64,000 nucleotides of DNA from Tubiluchus corallicola. Its lineage: Eukaryota; Priapulida; Priapulimorpha; Priapulimorphida; Tubiluchidae. The DNA lies in contig JAQGDQ010000393.1 in NCBI GenBank assembly GCA_030141605.1, positions 1-64,000 of the forward strand, in the 5' to 3' direction. Shown in pieces: positions 52,601 through 54,544 of this stretch; the stretch's first letter is position 1; each line of letters opens with the position of its first letter. The notes beneath the pieces are model-generated. The model saw nothing but the letters and a program-made list of their open reading frames with translations, was not told the DNA's origin and made no database searches. Made by a program: the position numbers and the translations under genes.

Positions 52601-54378
52601 TAAGTTAACTGAAGAACAAGAAAAAGAAGGAAACGACGAGAAGAGGGAAGAAAATGAAAGAAAACATAGGATGAGAGAGCGAGAAGAAAATTCGGGAATG
52701 CTGTAAGAAAGAATGGAAACGTGTGACGAATGAAGAAAAAGGACAAGAAACGAGAATGAAAAGCAAAGTAACGAGAAAGGAAGGGCAGTGCAAGGCAGGA
52801 AGAGAAAAAGAAAACTAAATAAGAAGAAAAATGGCGGAAAGGAAGAAAGAAAATAAGCAAGAATAAATGTAAGCAAATGAGAGCAAGGAAGAAAACAAGC
52901 AAGCAAGAAAAGCGGAAAAAAGACGAGAAAGAACATAGGGCCAATAAGAAAAATGAAACGTGATATTGCAAAATTACTTTCAATCCTACTTTTCGGGAAC
53001 ATCTTTGCCAGCGCCTGCCAGCATTCAGTTACTACACAACAAGAGCCTATAAGAAGCTGCTATCAGAGGAAGGGATGTCGAATATACAGACTGATGACGG
53101 TCACCTCGAATACCACAAGATCGACCCCGAAAAAACTGCGCAAAATTAAACATTATCATAACCCATACTATATATATATATATACATTATACAAAATATT
53201 ATACATACATACATATATATATATATATATGTATGTATAATATTTTTAATTACATAAAACGATTATAAACTTCGCAGAATGTGTTACAACATTCAGCATA
53301 AACTACACGGCTATCTGACAAACGCGGCTTGTGTGAAAAGTTAAAACTACTAGCGCAATTAGTTGTACAATAACACAGCCATTTAAAAAAATAAAAATTA
53401 TAGCACATCGCTTAAAAATGCTAACAGTAGCTTAGCCGTAATTCATCAGGTGTTCAACCCTTTCTCCATTTGAACAGTTTATTTACTTGTCTACGTCTAA
53501 GAGAGGTAACGATTGTGTAGACAAAGACGCACCACACACTACGGTAAACTAATCAATTGGTCAGCCGTAATATCAACACGGCTGCTTTGGCCAAGTCTTT
53601 GTTTAGCGGTCAGTTGTAACCAGCTACAGCCAAGCTACTAGGGATGTAGCAGTTTCTATTGGGCATTGTCATTTACAAAGTTAATTACTTGCGTAAGAAC
53701 AATTCACTTACTCCAAAATCCCATTAATTACATTGAAACAAAAGCGATCACGTGCCCGGAGCGTGGCAAGATCAACTGCACCAACCCGTTATTATCGCTC
53801 AAAGTAGCGATTTTCAATTTTTAACGCGCAATTAAATTCGCTGCAAATTGAGGTTGTTTATTGCATTCTTCTCATCTGTAACTTGGTCATTCGGTACTAC
53901 TAAGCGCGAAGTAACAAATATATTAAAATTATTAGATCTGGCCGAATTGAGATTTTTGAACTATAAAAATTATAAAGGTAAATAATCTAATTATAGTTGT
54001 AGCCGTAACAACGAAAAGCAAAACACACAACCCCATCTTGCCCTGTTTATATACAAAGCAAATAACTTTTTCATACACGGCTTACCTAATAATTACGATT
54101 AAATCCAAATAAATTAAAGACAAGACCTTTTTTGTCGATTACCCTTGTGTAATAAGCTTCATTTTAAGTGACAATTATCAACTTTAAATTTCTCCGAAAA
54201 ATGTAGGAATCGTTCTAATCTCATGTGGGATTCAAAAGCACTATAATCGTCACATCTACTCCATTCGCACAATTTAATACCGCATAACTAAATATAACTT
54301 ATATTAATTATGTTTATTATTAAACTTACCAGCGTATGCAGCTCCCACAAGTAAAATCAAAATCGGCAACCGTTGCAT
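32..54378 (-). CDS. Apolipophorin / apoB-like large lipid transfer protein gene (52 coding exons seen, 3' end outside window)
   Basis: Secreted carrier of lipid in hemolymph or coelomic fluid, of the large lipid transfer protein superfamily (apolipophorin, apoB, vitellogenin). The conceptual join of 52 exons gives about 3,150 residues; insect apolipophorins are about 3,300-3,400, so only a short C-terminal piece lies left of position 32. Seen: signal peptide (1-16), LPD_N module (about 25-640) with apoB-like motifs such as KTYTYDYEGE, LNAKRGILSAF and RKFSRNYEG, an open beta-sheet module (640-950), a long beta-rich region, an amphipathic helical region (about 2570-2970) and a VWD domain (from about 3017). 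Every splice site is AG/GT and all phases agree. The VWD domain and the lack of a vitellogenin-like Ser-rich stretch favour apolipophorin over vitellogenin. No dibasic RX(K/R)R site is visible at residues 640-780, where insect apolipophorins are cleaved. Symmetric exons that I missed cannot be excluded. Confidence 0.93.
295..1012. repeat. Degenerate (ACAC/ATAC) simple repeat (intron 51)
   Basis: About 720 bases of imperfect tacacacata / cacgatacac motifs. It fills most of the intron between the two VWD exons and opens spurious Tyr/Val/Cys-rich frames on both strands. Confidence 0.92.
1051..1268 (-). CDS. Apolipophorin exon 51: VWD domain, first half
   Basis: Residues 3017-3089. HYVTFDSKPYEFASGGCNYV is the classic VWD opening ('tFDg..y.f...C.Yvl'). 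The domain continues in exon 52. Confidence 0.94.
1454..1600 (-). CDS. Apolipophorin exon 50: linker
   Basis: Residues 2968-3016, TLRRTWRRHVKPLIPDSTYS and NEIRKWLPPFEG. Proline/aromatic linker into the VWD domain. Confidence 0.88.
2063..2246 (-). CDS. Apolipophorin exon 49
   Basis: Residues 2907-2967. Helix FKKYLTDQLKNYLES then IHFIVNDVENGEIMFDIFLP, like the conserved 'G.I.feiylP' block just before the VWD domain of apolipophorins. Confidence 0.9.
2354..2512 (-). CDS. Apolipophorin exon 48: helical
   Basis: Residues 2854-2906, EKLTSLSSEAISKYSRYMDD and YISDLARAGYEKAR. Phase 0 to 0. Confidence 0.88.
2829..2974 (-). CDS. Apolipophorin exon 47: helical
   Basis: Residues 2805-2853, HKYVKKAQRHWYNAYDGFHS and GYWNAATDVYYTGQ; aromatic-rich amphipathic segment. 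Confidence 0.87.
3326..3446 (-). CDS. Apolipophorin exon 46: helical
   Basis: Residues 2765-2804, NLPRTIERHLRTFASDIKDF. Ends in phase 1. Confidence 0.86.
4153..4864. mobile_element. PIF/Harbinger-like MITE (intron 45)
   Basis: 712 bp with perfect ends ggcccatttcacagtgagga and its complement, flanked on both sides by TAA. A 3-bp TWA duplication with such ends fits PIF/Harbinger. A partial internal copy of the terminus lies near 4752-4770. Confidence 0.72.
4976..5090 (-). CDS. Apolipophorin exon 45: helical
   Basis: Residues 2726-2764, YEELVELLEPVVQQAGYYAR. Donor GTGAGT. Phase 2 to 0. A Harbinger-like MITE lies 111 bases to the left. Confidence 0.87.
5626..5829 (-). CDS. Apolipophorin exon 44: helical
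   Basis: Residues 2658-2725, KIEKKVSAGLHDMSDTYDDA and YNKMSDVVSEQYSIAKDQAG. Long amphipathic helices like those near the C-terminus of apolipophorin I. Confidence 0.9.
5888..6085. repeat. Very AT-rich (TAATTTATT) tract (intron 43)
   Basis: About 200 bases of taattt/ttaatt mixtures with few G or C. Low-complexity, no gene. Confidence 0.8.
6407..6558 (-). CDS. Apolipophorin exon 43: helical
   Basis: Residues 2608-2657, ITALYNEAGVIVSEMSDDLE then YNWDAYDKAARSV. Amphipathic helix pattern. Phase 0 to 2. Confidence 0.88.
6770..7006 (+). mobile_element. tRNA-derived SINE, family B copy 1 (intron 42)
   Basis: B-box-like gggttcaaatctcg, then cgagtcataccaaaaccttg, aaaatggtacc and a tail cctaaacgaaattattat. 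Collinear with 32855-33232. Confidence 0.68.
7042..7164 (-). CDS. Apolipophorin exon 42: start of amphipathic helices
   Basis: Residues 2567-2607, GVNWDAAIRNVRREIESRRY, strongly helical and charged. Phase 0 to 0. Confidence 0.87.
7776..8346. mobile_element. hAT-like MITE, copy 1 (intron 41)
   Basis: 571 bp, starting cagtggcgacctgtagtt and ending in the inverted form gagctgccactg. Flanked by an 8-bp target duplication ctagtatc / ctggtatc with one mismatch. CAGTGGC termini and 8-bp duplications are typical of hAT. No transposase reading frame. Confidence 0.8.
8458..8645 (-). CDS. Apolipophorin exon 41
   Basis: Residues 2504-2566, PEDVFVIEGGYVNSTAIKVH and HLHWKPNLYSQVS. Found because a direct join of exons 40 and 42 gives a stop; with acceptor CTGCAG it restores the phase exactly. 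Confidence 0.84.
8646..9573 (-). other. Intron 40, no recognised content
   Basis: 930 bases of AT-rich sequence without repeat partner or coding signal. Confidence 0.55.
9574..9754 (-). CDS. Apolipophorin exon 40
   Basis: Residues 2444-2503, IESPVKDWTVIAYLDEVDTE and SLDGEVTLSPLKNVKVVI. Ends in phase 1, which requires exon 41 before exon 42. Confidence 0.86.
10120..10595. mobile_element. MITE with CAGGGTTCCCAC ends (intron 39)
   Basis: Inverted ends cagggttcccacgg and, in reverse, caggcttcccacag. The interior has repeated 'ccctgacttt' phrases. The 8-bp flanks do not match, so the hAT assignment rests on the termini only. Confidence 0.55.
10658..10796 (-). CDS. Apolipophorin exon 39
   Basis: Residues 2397-2443, IWGYGYASPDLVEVSGQASY and ELKFE at the end. 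Phase 2 to 0. Confidence 0.85.
10918..11906. mobile_element. Tigger-like MITE, copy B (intron 38)
   Basis: Inverted ends gccgcttaatagattcacg and gctgcttgatagactcacg. It shares long collinear interior similarity with 18378-18901 (cttgattgtttcta-like, agtcaattatg, gcggcccataccaagcg), but its outer ends have diverged. Confidence 0.62.
12002..12204 (-). CDS. Apolipophorin exon 38
   Basis: Residues 2330-2396, DIVMSSKLSFNDWDRPIPFL and EHNDVSLKFGIYNRKQYGN. Phase 0 to 2. Confidence 0.87.
12785..12982 (-). CDS. Apolipophorin exon 37
   Basis: Residues 2264-2329. RTVDLQLNSV and TTHTALFWWDYDRDESKK are recognisable apolipophorin motifs (tryptophan pair followed by acidic/basic residues). Confidence 0.92.
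13376..13523 (+). mobile_element. tRNA-derived SINE, family A copy 1 (intron 36)
   Basis: tRNA-like head with B box agttcaaatct and the tail phrase ctaattaattgtgggttt shared with 48820-48952. No acceptor-stem pairing that would make it a functional tRNA. Confidence 0.55.
13592..13735 (-). CDS. Apolipophorin exon 36
   Basis: Residues 2216-2263, FDKAPGRFTHQFDYEWNKRL and AVEFLNLDTEYNIDTK. Phase 0 to 0. Confidence 0.86.
13844..13962 (-). CDS. Apolipophorin exon 35
   Basis: Residues 2176-2215, KWLESGREKSDVVLTYEDKS. The donor GTAAGC was preferred to GTATTG 13 bases downstream because only the former joins exon 36 in frame. Confidence 0.84.
13983..14588. mobile_element. Long-TIR MITE, copy 2 (intron 34)
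   Basis: Same family as 21888-22450 (tatgtgtgaacgcaaacc at the left, ttgctatgcaagcacacata at the right; shared interior tcaggatatgtgaataacta). It begins only 20 bases from exon 35 and may supply part of its upstream intron signal. Confidence 0.72.
14788..14935 (-). CDS. Apolipophorin exon 34
   Basis: Residues 2127-2175, VLYTGYKVRMDRRSLYDKVN then a helical stretch NPEQKLLLERLVEGMVYKYN. Phase 0 to 1. Confidence 0.86.
15620..16390 (-). CDS. Apolipophorin exon 33 (largest, 771 bp)
   Basis: Residues 1870-2126, one open 257-codon exon of beta-repeat sequence (FKLLHENEEIISFDGMFSNK, FLPKRTPYLGFELMYEYEPR). It is over four times the mean exon length of this gene, so one or more introns were probably lost here or never gained. 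Confidence 0.93.
16560..16888 (+). pseudogene. LINE 3'-end remnant (intron 32)
   Basis: The plus strand reads MLPSGRRYRSISAKTTRTFY, the 'LPsG.rYRsi.ar..R..nsf.P' motif at the end of some non-LTR polyproteins, followed by a 3' UTR ending aataaattgcttacttactt. The upstream part is missing. Confidence 0.62.
17185..17506 (-). CDS. Apolipophorin exon 32
   Basis: Residues 1762-1869, WEAKVSGLESGHVDYKHLGK and FGLEFDVDQQDSYSGTVSGR. At 322 bp the second-largest exon; donor GTAGGC. Confidence 0.88.
17621..17998. repeat. 189-bp tandem duplication (intron 31)
   Basis: Two units starting tttagatattaact at 17621 and 17810, over 90 percent identical by eye (gtggagacgataccaccatt in both). Confidence 0.9.
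18143..18354 (-). CDS. Apolipophorin exon 31
   Basis: Residues 1692-1761, KGETIVSLEWFGKGDMSSDH and PVHVEYLIDVSRRAGLDTTG. Ends with the split Arg codon of exon 32. Confidence 0.87.
18378..18901. mobile_element. Tigger-like MITE, copy A (intron 30)
   Basis: Inverted ends around atctcggtttgctggac and atttcggtttgccggac. Interior phrases (ttgtttacaaataaactgta, agtggcccatactgg) recur in the element at 10918, so they belong to one dispersed family. Confidence 0.7.
19474..19651 (-). CDS. Apolipophorin exon 30
   Basis: Residues 1632-1691, LSVYSPITSQIDMDSEFAYK and YDYASADVTITDPLNTK. Phase 2 to 0. Confidence 0.86.
20299..20431 (-). CDS. Apolipophorin exon 29
   Basis: Residues 1588-1631, SRSLEWTSNTKYSTEALTTT and FDWHKNYLYS. 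Phase 1 to 2, donor GTATGT. Confidence 0.85.
20511..20987. mobile_element. hAT-like MITE with CAGGGTTGCCA ends (intron 28)
   Basis: Starts cagggttgccattttg, ends aaaaggcaaccctg. 8-bp duplication agtagcat / aatagcat (7 of 8). The right end plus flank (about 30 bp, aatggcaaccctgaatagc) is repeated in tandem up to about 21028. No coding capacity. Confidence 0.75.
21723..21843 (-). CDS. Apolipophorin exon 28
   Basis: Residues 1548-1587, AWNDMEFDVRASSTYSLFKN. The acceptor (GCTAATGAAG) has a poor pyrimidine tract, but it is the only one joining both flanking frames. Confidence 0.78.
21888..22450. mobile_element. Long-TIR MITE, copy 1 (intron 27)
   Basis: Ends form an inverted repeat of about 36 bases (tatgtgtgcttgcaaacc ..., cgtccataagtcgg). 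563 bp; collinear with the element at 13983. Superfamily uncertain. Confidence 0.72.
22859..23649. mobile_element. MITE carrying an expanded minisatellite (intron 27)
   Basis: Ends tagagatgggaatcgat and inverted tagggatgggaatcgac. The left half is matched in reverse at 44830-45208 (long shared stretch around ttttcatgtacaaaaattca). The right half is filled by a 31-bp tandem repeat. hAT-like termini, but no matching 8-bp flanks. Confidence 0.68.
23238..23635. repeat. 31-bp minisatellite, about 12 units
   Basis: Unit core tcgtatcgcaagttcttatc; about 12 near-identical copies between 23242 and 23613, then a degenerate one. Variation is limited to g/a and t/a changes. It is built from the terminal sequence of the enclosing MITE. 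Confidence 0.9.
23690..23944 (-). CDS. Apolipophorin exon 27
   Basis: Residues 1463-1547, DDTEKKIEADFNYDNDVSVK and QVTLNVAWDKYDRSKK: repeated beta hairpins. 255 bp, phase 0 to 0. The minisatellite MITE sits 41 bases beyond its donor. Confidence 0.88.
23984..24374. mobile_element. TA-flanked MITE, copy 1 (intron 26)
   Basis: 391 bp, ends ataagccttttcacggtttc and inverted ataagccttttcacagttc, TA on both sides. About 80 percent similar by eye to 31283-31654. No reading frame. Confidence 0.75.
24585..24714 (-). CDS. Apolipophorin exon 26
   Basis: Residues 1419-1462, FKPNNRDEYKLGSSYTRESS and VASTRVSFS. Phase 2 to 0. Confidence 0.85.
24851..25002 (-). CDS. Apolipophorin exon 25
   Basis: Residues 1369-1418, VEATSQYIAFGGDGHSLTVE onward, ending DDYQLTLS across the splice. 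Phase 0 to 2. Confidence 0.86.
25455..25668 (-). CDS. Apolipophorin exon 24
   Basis: Residues 1297-1368, YGHEQILGSLALNDETNSHN and DSYDMSAHLSWEEGKQ; amphipathic strands. Phase 2 to 0. Confidence 0.87.
26464..26527 (-). mobile_element. hAT-like MITE terminal fragment
   Basis: Reverse-oriented copy of the terminus of the element at 36578 (gcagcaccccactaatttta then ccaccactg). The other end was not found, so this is a truncated third copy, 29 bases from exon 23. Confidence 0.6.
26557..26763 (-). CDS. Apolipophorin exon 23
   Basis: Residues 1228-1296, starting HLKTFAYGKYGFYQREFTIQ. Phase 2 on both sides. A hAT-type repeat terminus lies 29 bases to its left. Confidence 0.86.
26900..27380. mobile_element. 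Tc1/mariner-pogo-like MITE (intron 22)
   Basis: Ends cagtgatacctcaagatacg and, inverted, cagtggaacctcgacttacg, both flanked by TA. This terminus style is common in pogo/Tigger MITEs. It stops 36 bases short of exon 22. Confidence 0.75.
27417..27610 (-). CDS. Apolipophorin exon 22
   Basis: Residues 1164-1227, NLQTRMNVDYQIGANAKETV and INSMEVAYEIGDG. A mariner/pogo-like MITE ends only 36 bases from its donor. Confidence 0.86.
28357..28463 (-). CDS. Apolipophorin exon 21
   Basis: Residues 1128-1163, KGRQLSVDMNWSCPHHTTRM. Short (107 bp) exon placed by phase 1 entry and phase 0 exit. Confidence 0.83.
28877..29268. repeat. Dispersed repeat of unknown class, copy 1 (intron 20)
   Basis: Collinear over about 390 bases with 58997-59412: gacttagttaactagaaaac, tttttaatcttattgacaag, taaacttgtttcaaatgacc, and so on. 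No clear inverted ends. Confidence 0.68.
29381..29638 (-). CDS. Apolipophorin exon 20
   Basis: Residues 1042-1127, SLVNLPALKRGSMKLNVDDR and FTPFLQIEVPGRVPITLQG. Beta-rich, no internal stop, donor GTAAGA. Confidence 0.87.
29835..30105. repeat. Possible short MITE with TTCAGAC ends (intron 19)
   Basis: GC-richer block bounded by ttcagacaagtt and inverted ttcagactagtt, rich in repeated 'agtaactcac' and 'gttcacac' phrases. No target duplication was seen. Confidence 0.4.
30378..30549 (-). CDS. Apolipophorin exon 19
   Basis: Residues 985-1041, TGRLSLNTPGSQVDREWVAE and SITANMRCPYKK: beta-strand repeats of the lipid-binding region. Ends in phase 1. Confidence 0.87.
30970..31222 (-). CDS. Apolipophorin exon 18: end of DUF1943-like module
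   Basis: Residues 900-984, with FKKCTGNSVSKMFGYQVC and two further family-like blocks, SELSYATLP and TVEVEARWQKQK. The 'lG...C.e' pattern is usual at this place. Confidence 0.9.
31283..31654. mobile_element. TA-flanked MITE, copy 2 (intron 17)
   Basis: Second copy of the element at 23984, collinear throughout (gggaacaagaaaaaatgaac, gtcaagtgtacacaaatg). Right terminus slightly decayed (gaagaggcttgt). TA flanks. Confidence 0.75.
31657..32599 (-). other. Remainder of intron 17, no recognised content
   Basis: 940 bases to the right of the MITE at 31283; nothing identified. Confidence 0.55.
32600..32782 (-). CDS. Apolipophorin exon 17
   Basis: Residues 839-899, alternating polar/apolar beta strands (STILEGKMQIQDGEVFSAVL, then VEFLDIQ). 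Enters and leaves in phase 2. Confidence 0.87.
32855..33232 (+). mobile_element. tRNA-derived SINE, family B copy 2 (intron 16)
   Basis: gggttcaactcccgaccaag, then gtcataccaaagttttaaaa and the tail tcctaaacagaattattact. Longer than copy 1 by about 140 bases of inserted or less-decayed middle sequence. Confidence 0.68.
33402..33598 (-). CDS. Apolipophorin exon 16: DUF1943-like
   Basis: Residues 774-838. ETEFSVPTAVGFPLHLAVNG is the conserved 'E.e.PTa.GlPL' motif of large lipid transfer proteins and fixes the frame firmly. Confidence 0.95.
33599..34706 (-). other. Intron 15, no recognised content
   Basis: 1.1 kb, AT-rich, no inverted ends or repeat partner noticed elsewhere in the window. Confidence 0.6.
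34707..34850 (-). CDS. Apolipophorin exon 15
   Basis: Residues 726-773, includes GDIYYKVMGNEMNYWSLDK and INLAQLLIDLAK. The 'kvmGnE' segment is typical of the family. Phase 0 to 0. Confidence 0.88.
34940..35060 (+). pseudogene. 5S rRNA-like head of the SINE
   Basis: Full 121-base match to metazoan 5S from gtctatggcc to gctgtaggctt, with scattered changes mostly of C-to-T or G-to-A type, as expected after methyl-CpG decay. The lone copy, the lack of an oligo-T terminator at 35060 and the GC-rich body downstream argue against a working 5S gene. Confidence 0.85.
34940..35495 (+). mobile_element. 5S-rRNA-derived SINE (SINE3-like) in intron 14
   Basis: The first 121 bases (34940-35060) are a near-complete 5S rRNA copy with the internal promoter boxes agttaagcaacgt and ggatgggtgacc intact. 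About 430 bases of GC-rich non-5S sequence follow, ending in aagacagaaggatgccaac and an (aac) tail. Known: SINE3-type elements have a 5S head, a body and a LINE-like 3' tail. It lies antisense to the host gene and is much more GC-rich than its surroundings. Insertion of a 5S unit with spacer is the alternative. Confidence 0.7.
35523..35645 (-). CDS. Apolipophorin exon 14
   Basis: Residues 685-725, LGGRVEGLETLLEDLLSSKL then a polar stretch. The insect apoLp-II/I cleavage site is expected about here, but no RX(K/R)R is visible. The 5S-derived SINE ends about 30 bases from its donor. Confidence 0.88.
36362..36501 (-). CDS. Apolipophorin exon 13: open beta-sheet module
   Basis: Residues 638-684, ANVIFSSDSFIPRSAMVNLT resembles apoB 'GNLIFDPNNYLPKESMLKTT'. 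Phase 1 to 0. Confidence 0.92.
36578..37016. mobile_element. hAT-like MITE, copy 2 (intron 12)
   Basis: 439 bp. Same ends as the copy at 7776 (cagtggtgagtcgtagtt ... caagccaccactg) and the same interior (ttactgggggtgc, aactgacaac, actgtgtgag). Flanks tttattta / tttgctta agree at 6 of 8 bases. Confidence 0.78.
37063..37206 (-). CDS. Apolipophorin exon 12: end of LPD_N
   Basis: Residues 590-637, VGSFVWTHLTNLQE and DARKFSRNYEG. RKFSRNY is an almost invariant family motif closing the N-terminal module. A hAT-like MITE ends 46 bases beyond its donor side. Confidence 0.95.
37207..38068 (-). other. Intron 11, no recognised content
   Basis: 860 bases. Repeated tcagctgag/agctgattta phrases near 37310-37880 hint at a decayed repeat but could not be delimited. 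Confidence 0.5.
38069..38213 (-). CDS. Apolipophorin exon 11: LPD_N helical repeats
   Basis: Residues 542-589, with TTAGEELRIAAYLGVMKC aligning to apoB 'ASPGDKRLAAYLMLMR'. Ends in phase 1. Confidence 0.92.
38252..38501. repeat. 124-bp tandem duplication (intron 10)
   Basis: Units at 38252 and 38376, each containing tagcaaaaactaaataaatt and ending tatatagatct. Few differences, so recent. Confidence 0.92.
38537..39195. repeat. Dispersed repeat with terminal hairpin (intron 10)
   Basis: Begins gtaggtcccctgacg and ends in a hairpin ataggtccccttgctgatta / aaggggacctaaaa, preceded by gacgcatgacggcaatagg. I know similar hairpin ends from short dispersed repeats of bivalve genomes; the class (MITE or Helentron-like) is unsure. 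Confidence 0.5.
39200..40132 (-). other. Remainder of intron 10, no recognised content
   Basis: 930 bases; a somewhat GC-richer patch near 39770-39840 (cgcaggcatcttcccttgcg) has no identifiable meaning. Confidence 0.5.
40133..40282 (-). CDS. Apolipophorin exon 10: LPD_N helical repeats
   Basis: Residues 492-541. IIMSLKALGNAGL and EIRLAAINAFRRIPCQ are typical of the superhelix (apoB 'ILRVIGNMG', 'IQKAAIQALRKM'). Confidence 0.92.
40531..40626. repeat. Compound (AAT)n-(ACT)n-(AAT)n microsatellite (intron 9)
   Basis: Trinucleotide runs: about 8 aat, then about 13 act, then about 8 aat. Confidence 0.92.
40803..40985 (-). CDS. Apolipophorin exon 9: LPD_N helical repeats
   Basis: Residues 431-491, ALLEQQPSDNRKFLVVGTMV onward, with three cysteines. 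Phase 0 to 0. The intron upstream of it holds the telomere-like array. Confidence 0.87.
41093..41420. repeat. Interstitial telomere-type CCCTAA array (intron 8)
   Basis: About 330 bases of ccctaa units mixed with the variants cctacctt, ctaaacc and ctaaatc. The variants recur in the same order about every 60-70 bases, giving a higher-order pattern. Orientation CCCTAA on plus. Confidence 0.9.
42090..42258 (-). CDS. Apolipophorin exon 8: LPD_N helical repeats
   Basis: Residues 374-430, includes FFQDSLPLIGTSASVSLMVE and ends NSEMLHEVM. Helical, like the apoB region LLPQLIEV...; an acceptor with a weak pyrimidine tract (TTCTTAAAG) was chosen because only it keeps the frame. Confidence 0.82.
42715..42970 (-). 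CDS. Apolipophorin exon 7: start of LPD_N helical domain
   Basis: Residues 289-373, with an acidic insert (NEENEEEN) and a helical stretch PHQFTRLVYELRKLNERSLK that begins the helical half of the N-terminal module. Ends in phase 2 with donor GTAAAT. Confidence 0.88.
43435..43639 (-). CDS. Apolipophorin exon 6: LPD_N
   Basis: Residues 221-288. Contains CEQTIHKKGYMQKAVCEESH then VFRPFSQG, followed by ARQTLTY. This is the apoB-like 'C.Y.....C.E.H.F.PFS' pattern. Confidence 0.9.
43640..44479 (-). other. Intron 5, no recognised content
   Basis: 840 bases. The patch 43900-44200 is less AT-rich and may be an old element, not identifiable. Confidence 0.5.
44480..44632 (-). CDS. Apolipophorin exon 5: LPD_N
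   Basis: Residues 170-220, starting TDVNGKCKTEYSLLDDG. It corresponds to the 'D..G.C.T.Y' segment after the LNIKRGI motif in apoB-type proteins. 153 bp, phase 0 to 0. Confidence 0.88.
44830..45208. mobile_element. MITE related to 22859-23649, without the array (intron 4)
   Basis: Reverse-oriented relative with ends tagtgatgg and aatcgattcccatcacta. It contains only one or two gcgatacgatttcgataaac units where the other copy has about twelve. Confidence 0.68.
45568..45807 (-). CDS. Apolipophorin exon 4: LPD_N barrel
   Basis: Residues 90-169, phase 0 at both ends. Contains LPLYFAFDDGQVNLVCPEAE and SWVLNAKRGILSAFQN, the latter matching the family motif LNIKRGI(I/L)S. No internal stop. Confidence 0.93.
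45808..47038 (-). other. Intron 3, no recognised content
   Basis: 1.2 kb of AT-rich unique sequence. I see no repeat, RNA gene or exon; phase closure of exons 3 and 4 needs none. Confidence 0.6.
47039..47199 (-). CDS. Apolipophorin exon 3: LPD_N beta-barrel start
   Basis: Residues 36-89. Contains FRYERGKTYTYDYEGETTT and later FTCVVEIEVLQPCDMQLR, closely like the apoB N-terminal segment with its paired cysteines. This is the strongest single homology signal for the N-terminus. Confidence 0.93.
47805..47861 (-). CDS. Apolipophorin exon 2: mature N-terminus
   Basis: 57 bp, residues 17-35, including ESEICAKTCNSSP. Two cysteines mark the start of the lipoprotein N-terminal domain, as in apolipophorins. 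Acceptor TGTGTAG, donor GTGAGT; enters and leaves in phase 1. Confidence 0.85.
48820..48952 (+). mobile_element. tRNA-derived SINE, family A copy 2 (intron 1)
   Basis: tRNA-like head tggcgcctac ... tcctggttcaaatccagg, then tttttcattgtttcaaaaat and ccaattaatcgtgggttt, as in the copy at 13376. Confidence 0.58.
50137..50560 (-). pseudogene. CR1/L2-like LINE reverse transcriptase C-terminal remnant (intron 1)
   Basis: Two overlapping minus frames read LVPYYKITHKDIDVDRDKFF and, after a frameshift, FFSNRVVPIWFSLPEIVNDA. Both fit the '.YK...g..dvd..kff' and 'FFs.Rvv..WnsLP..vv.a' blocks ending CR1/L2-type reverse transcriptases. Broken and 5'-truncated. Confidence 0.72.
52600..52945. repeat. Polypurine tract (intron 1)
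   Basis: About 350 bases of almost pure A/G on plus (ga, gaa, gga, aag mixtures, not a simple repeat), with a weaker purine bias from 52410. It opens Phe/Ser/Leu frames on minus that are not genes. Confidence 0.85.
53193..53246. repeat. Perfect or near-perfect 54-bp palindrome with a TA core (intron 1)
   Basis: Arms aaaatattatacatac and gtatgtataatatttt around an (at) run, preceded by another ta run at 53169-53185. It could extrude as a cruciform. Confidence 0.85.
54330..54378 (-). CDS. Apolipophorin exon 1: start codon and signal peptide
   Basis: Encodes MQRLPILILLVGAAYA, a short basic N-terminus, a hydrophobic core and a small-residue cleavage site, i.e. a secretion signal (residues 1-16). 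The donor is GTAAGT. It is separated from exon 2 by a 6.5 kb first intron. Confidence 0.85.
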
Positions 54379-54515
54379 CCTTACTTACGTTATTATTTAA
54401 ATTAAATGCTTCAACTTGCAGGTAATTATATACAGTAAGAAAATGTAGCTCCTGCAGTCTACACCTTTCTCTAACTCATGTCTCTTTGTTTTGCCGAGAC
54501 GATGTTGCTGCAGCT
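54379..54515 (-). other. Putative 5' UTR of the apolipophorin gene
   Basis: Segment between the inferred initiator and the first ATG, about 137 bases with no upstream coding potential. I did not find a convincing intron in it, but a short 5' UTR intron cannot be excluded. Confidence 0.45.
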
Positions 54516-54536
54516 GAGAGCTCTACCGCTGCCAAA

Positions 54537-54544
54537 CTTATAAA
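54537..54544 (-). promoter_or_regulatory. TATA box of the apolipophorin gene
   Basis: On the minus strand this reads TTTATAAG. It lies about 29 bases upstream of an initiator-like TCAGCT centred near 54515, the spacing expected for a TATA/Inr promoter. It is about 160 bases upstream of the start codon. No other TATA candidate fits as well between here and the ATG. The transcription start is inferred. Confidence 0.6.

Larger units (their letters stand above)
47862..54329 (-). other. First intron of the apolipophorin gene
   Basis: 6.5 kb, the largest intron. It holds SINE family A (48820), a LINE remnant (50137), a GC-richer stretch of unknown kind (50600-51130), the polypurine tract and the palindrome. 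In this gene family first introns often hold enhancers, but I see no recognisable element. No nested gene is supported. Confidence 0.75.

Noticed and set aside
52592-53002. Phe/Leu/Ser-rich frames on minus
   Set aside because: Translation of the polypurine tract; low complexity, no start context.
32-54378. Vitellogenin instead of apolipophorin
   Set aside because: No polyserine or phosvitin-like region, and the length, helical C-terminal block and motif order fit apolipophorin/apoB; the N-terminal and VWD domains alone would not have decided it.
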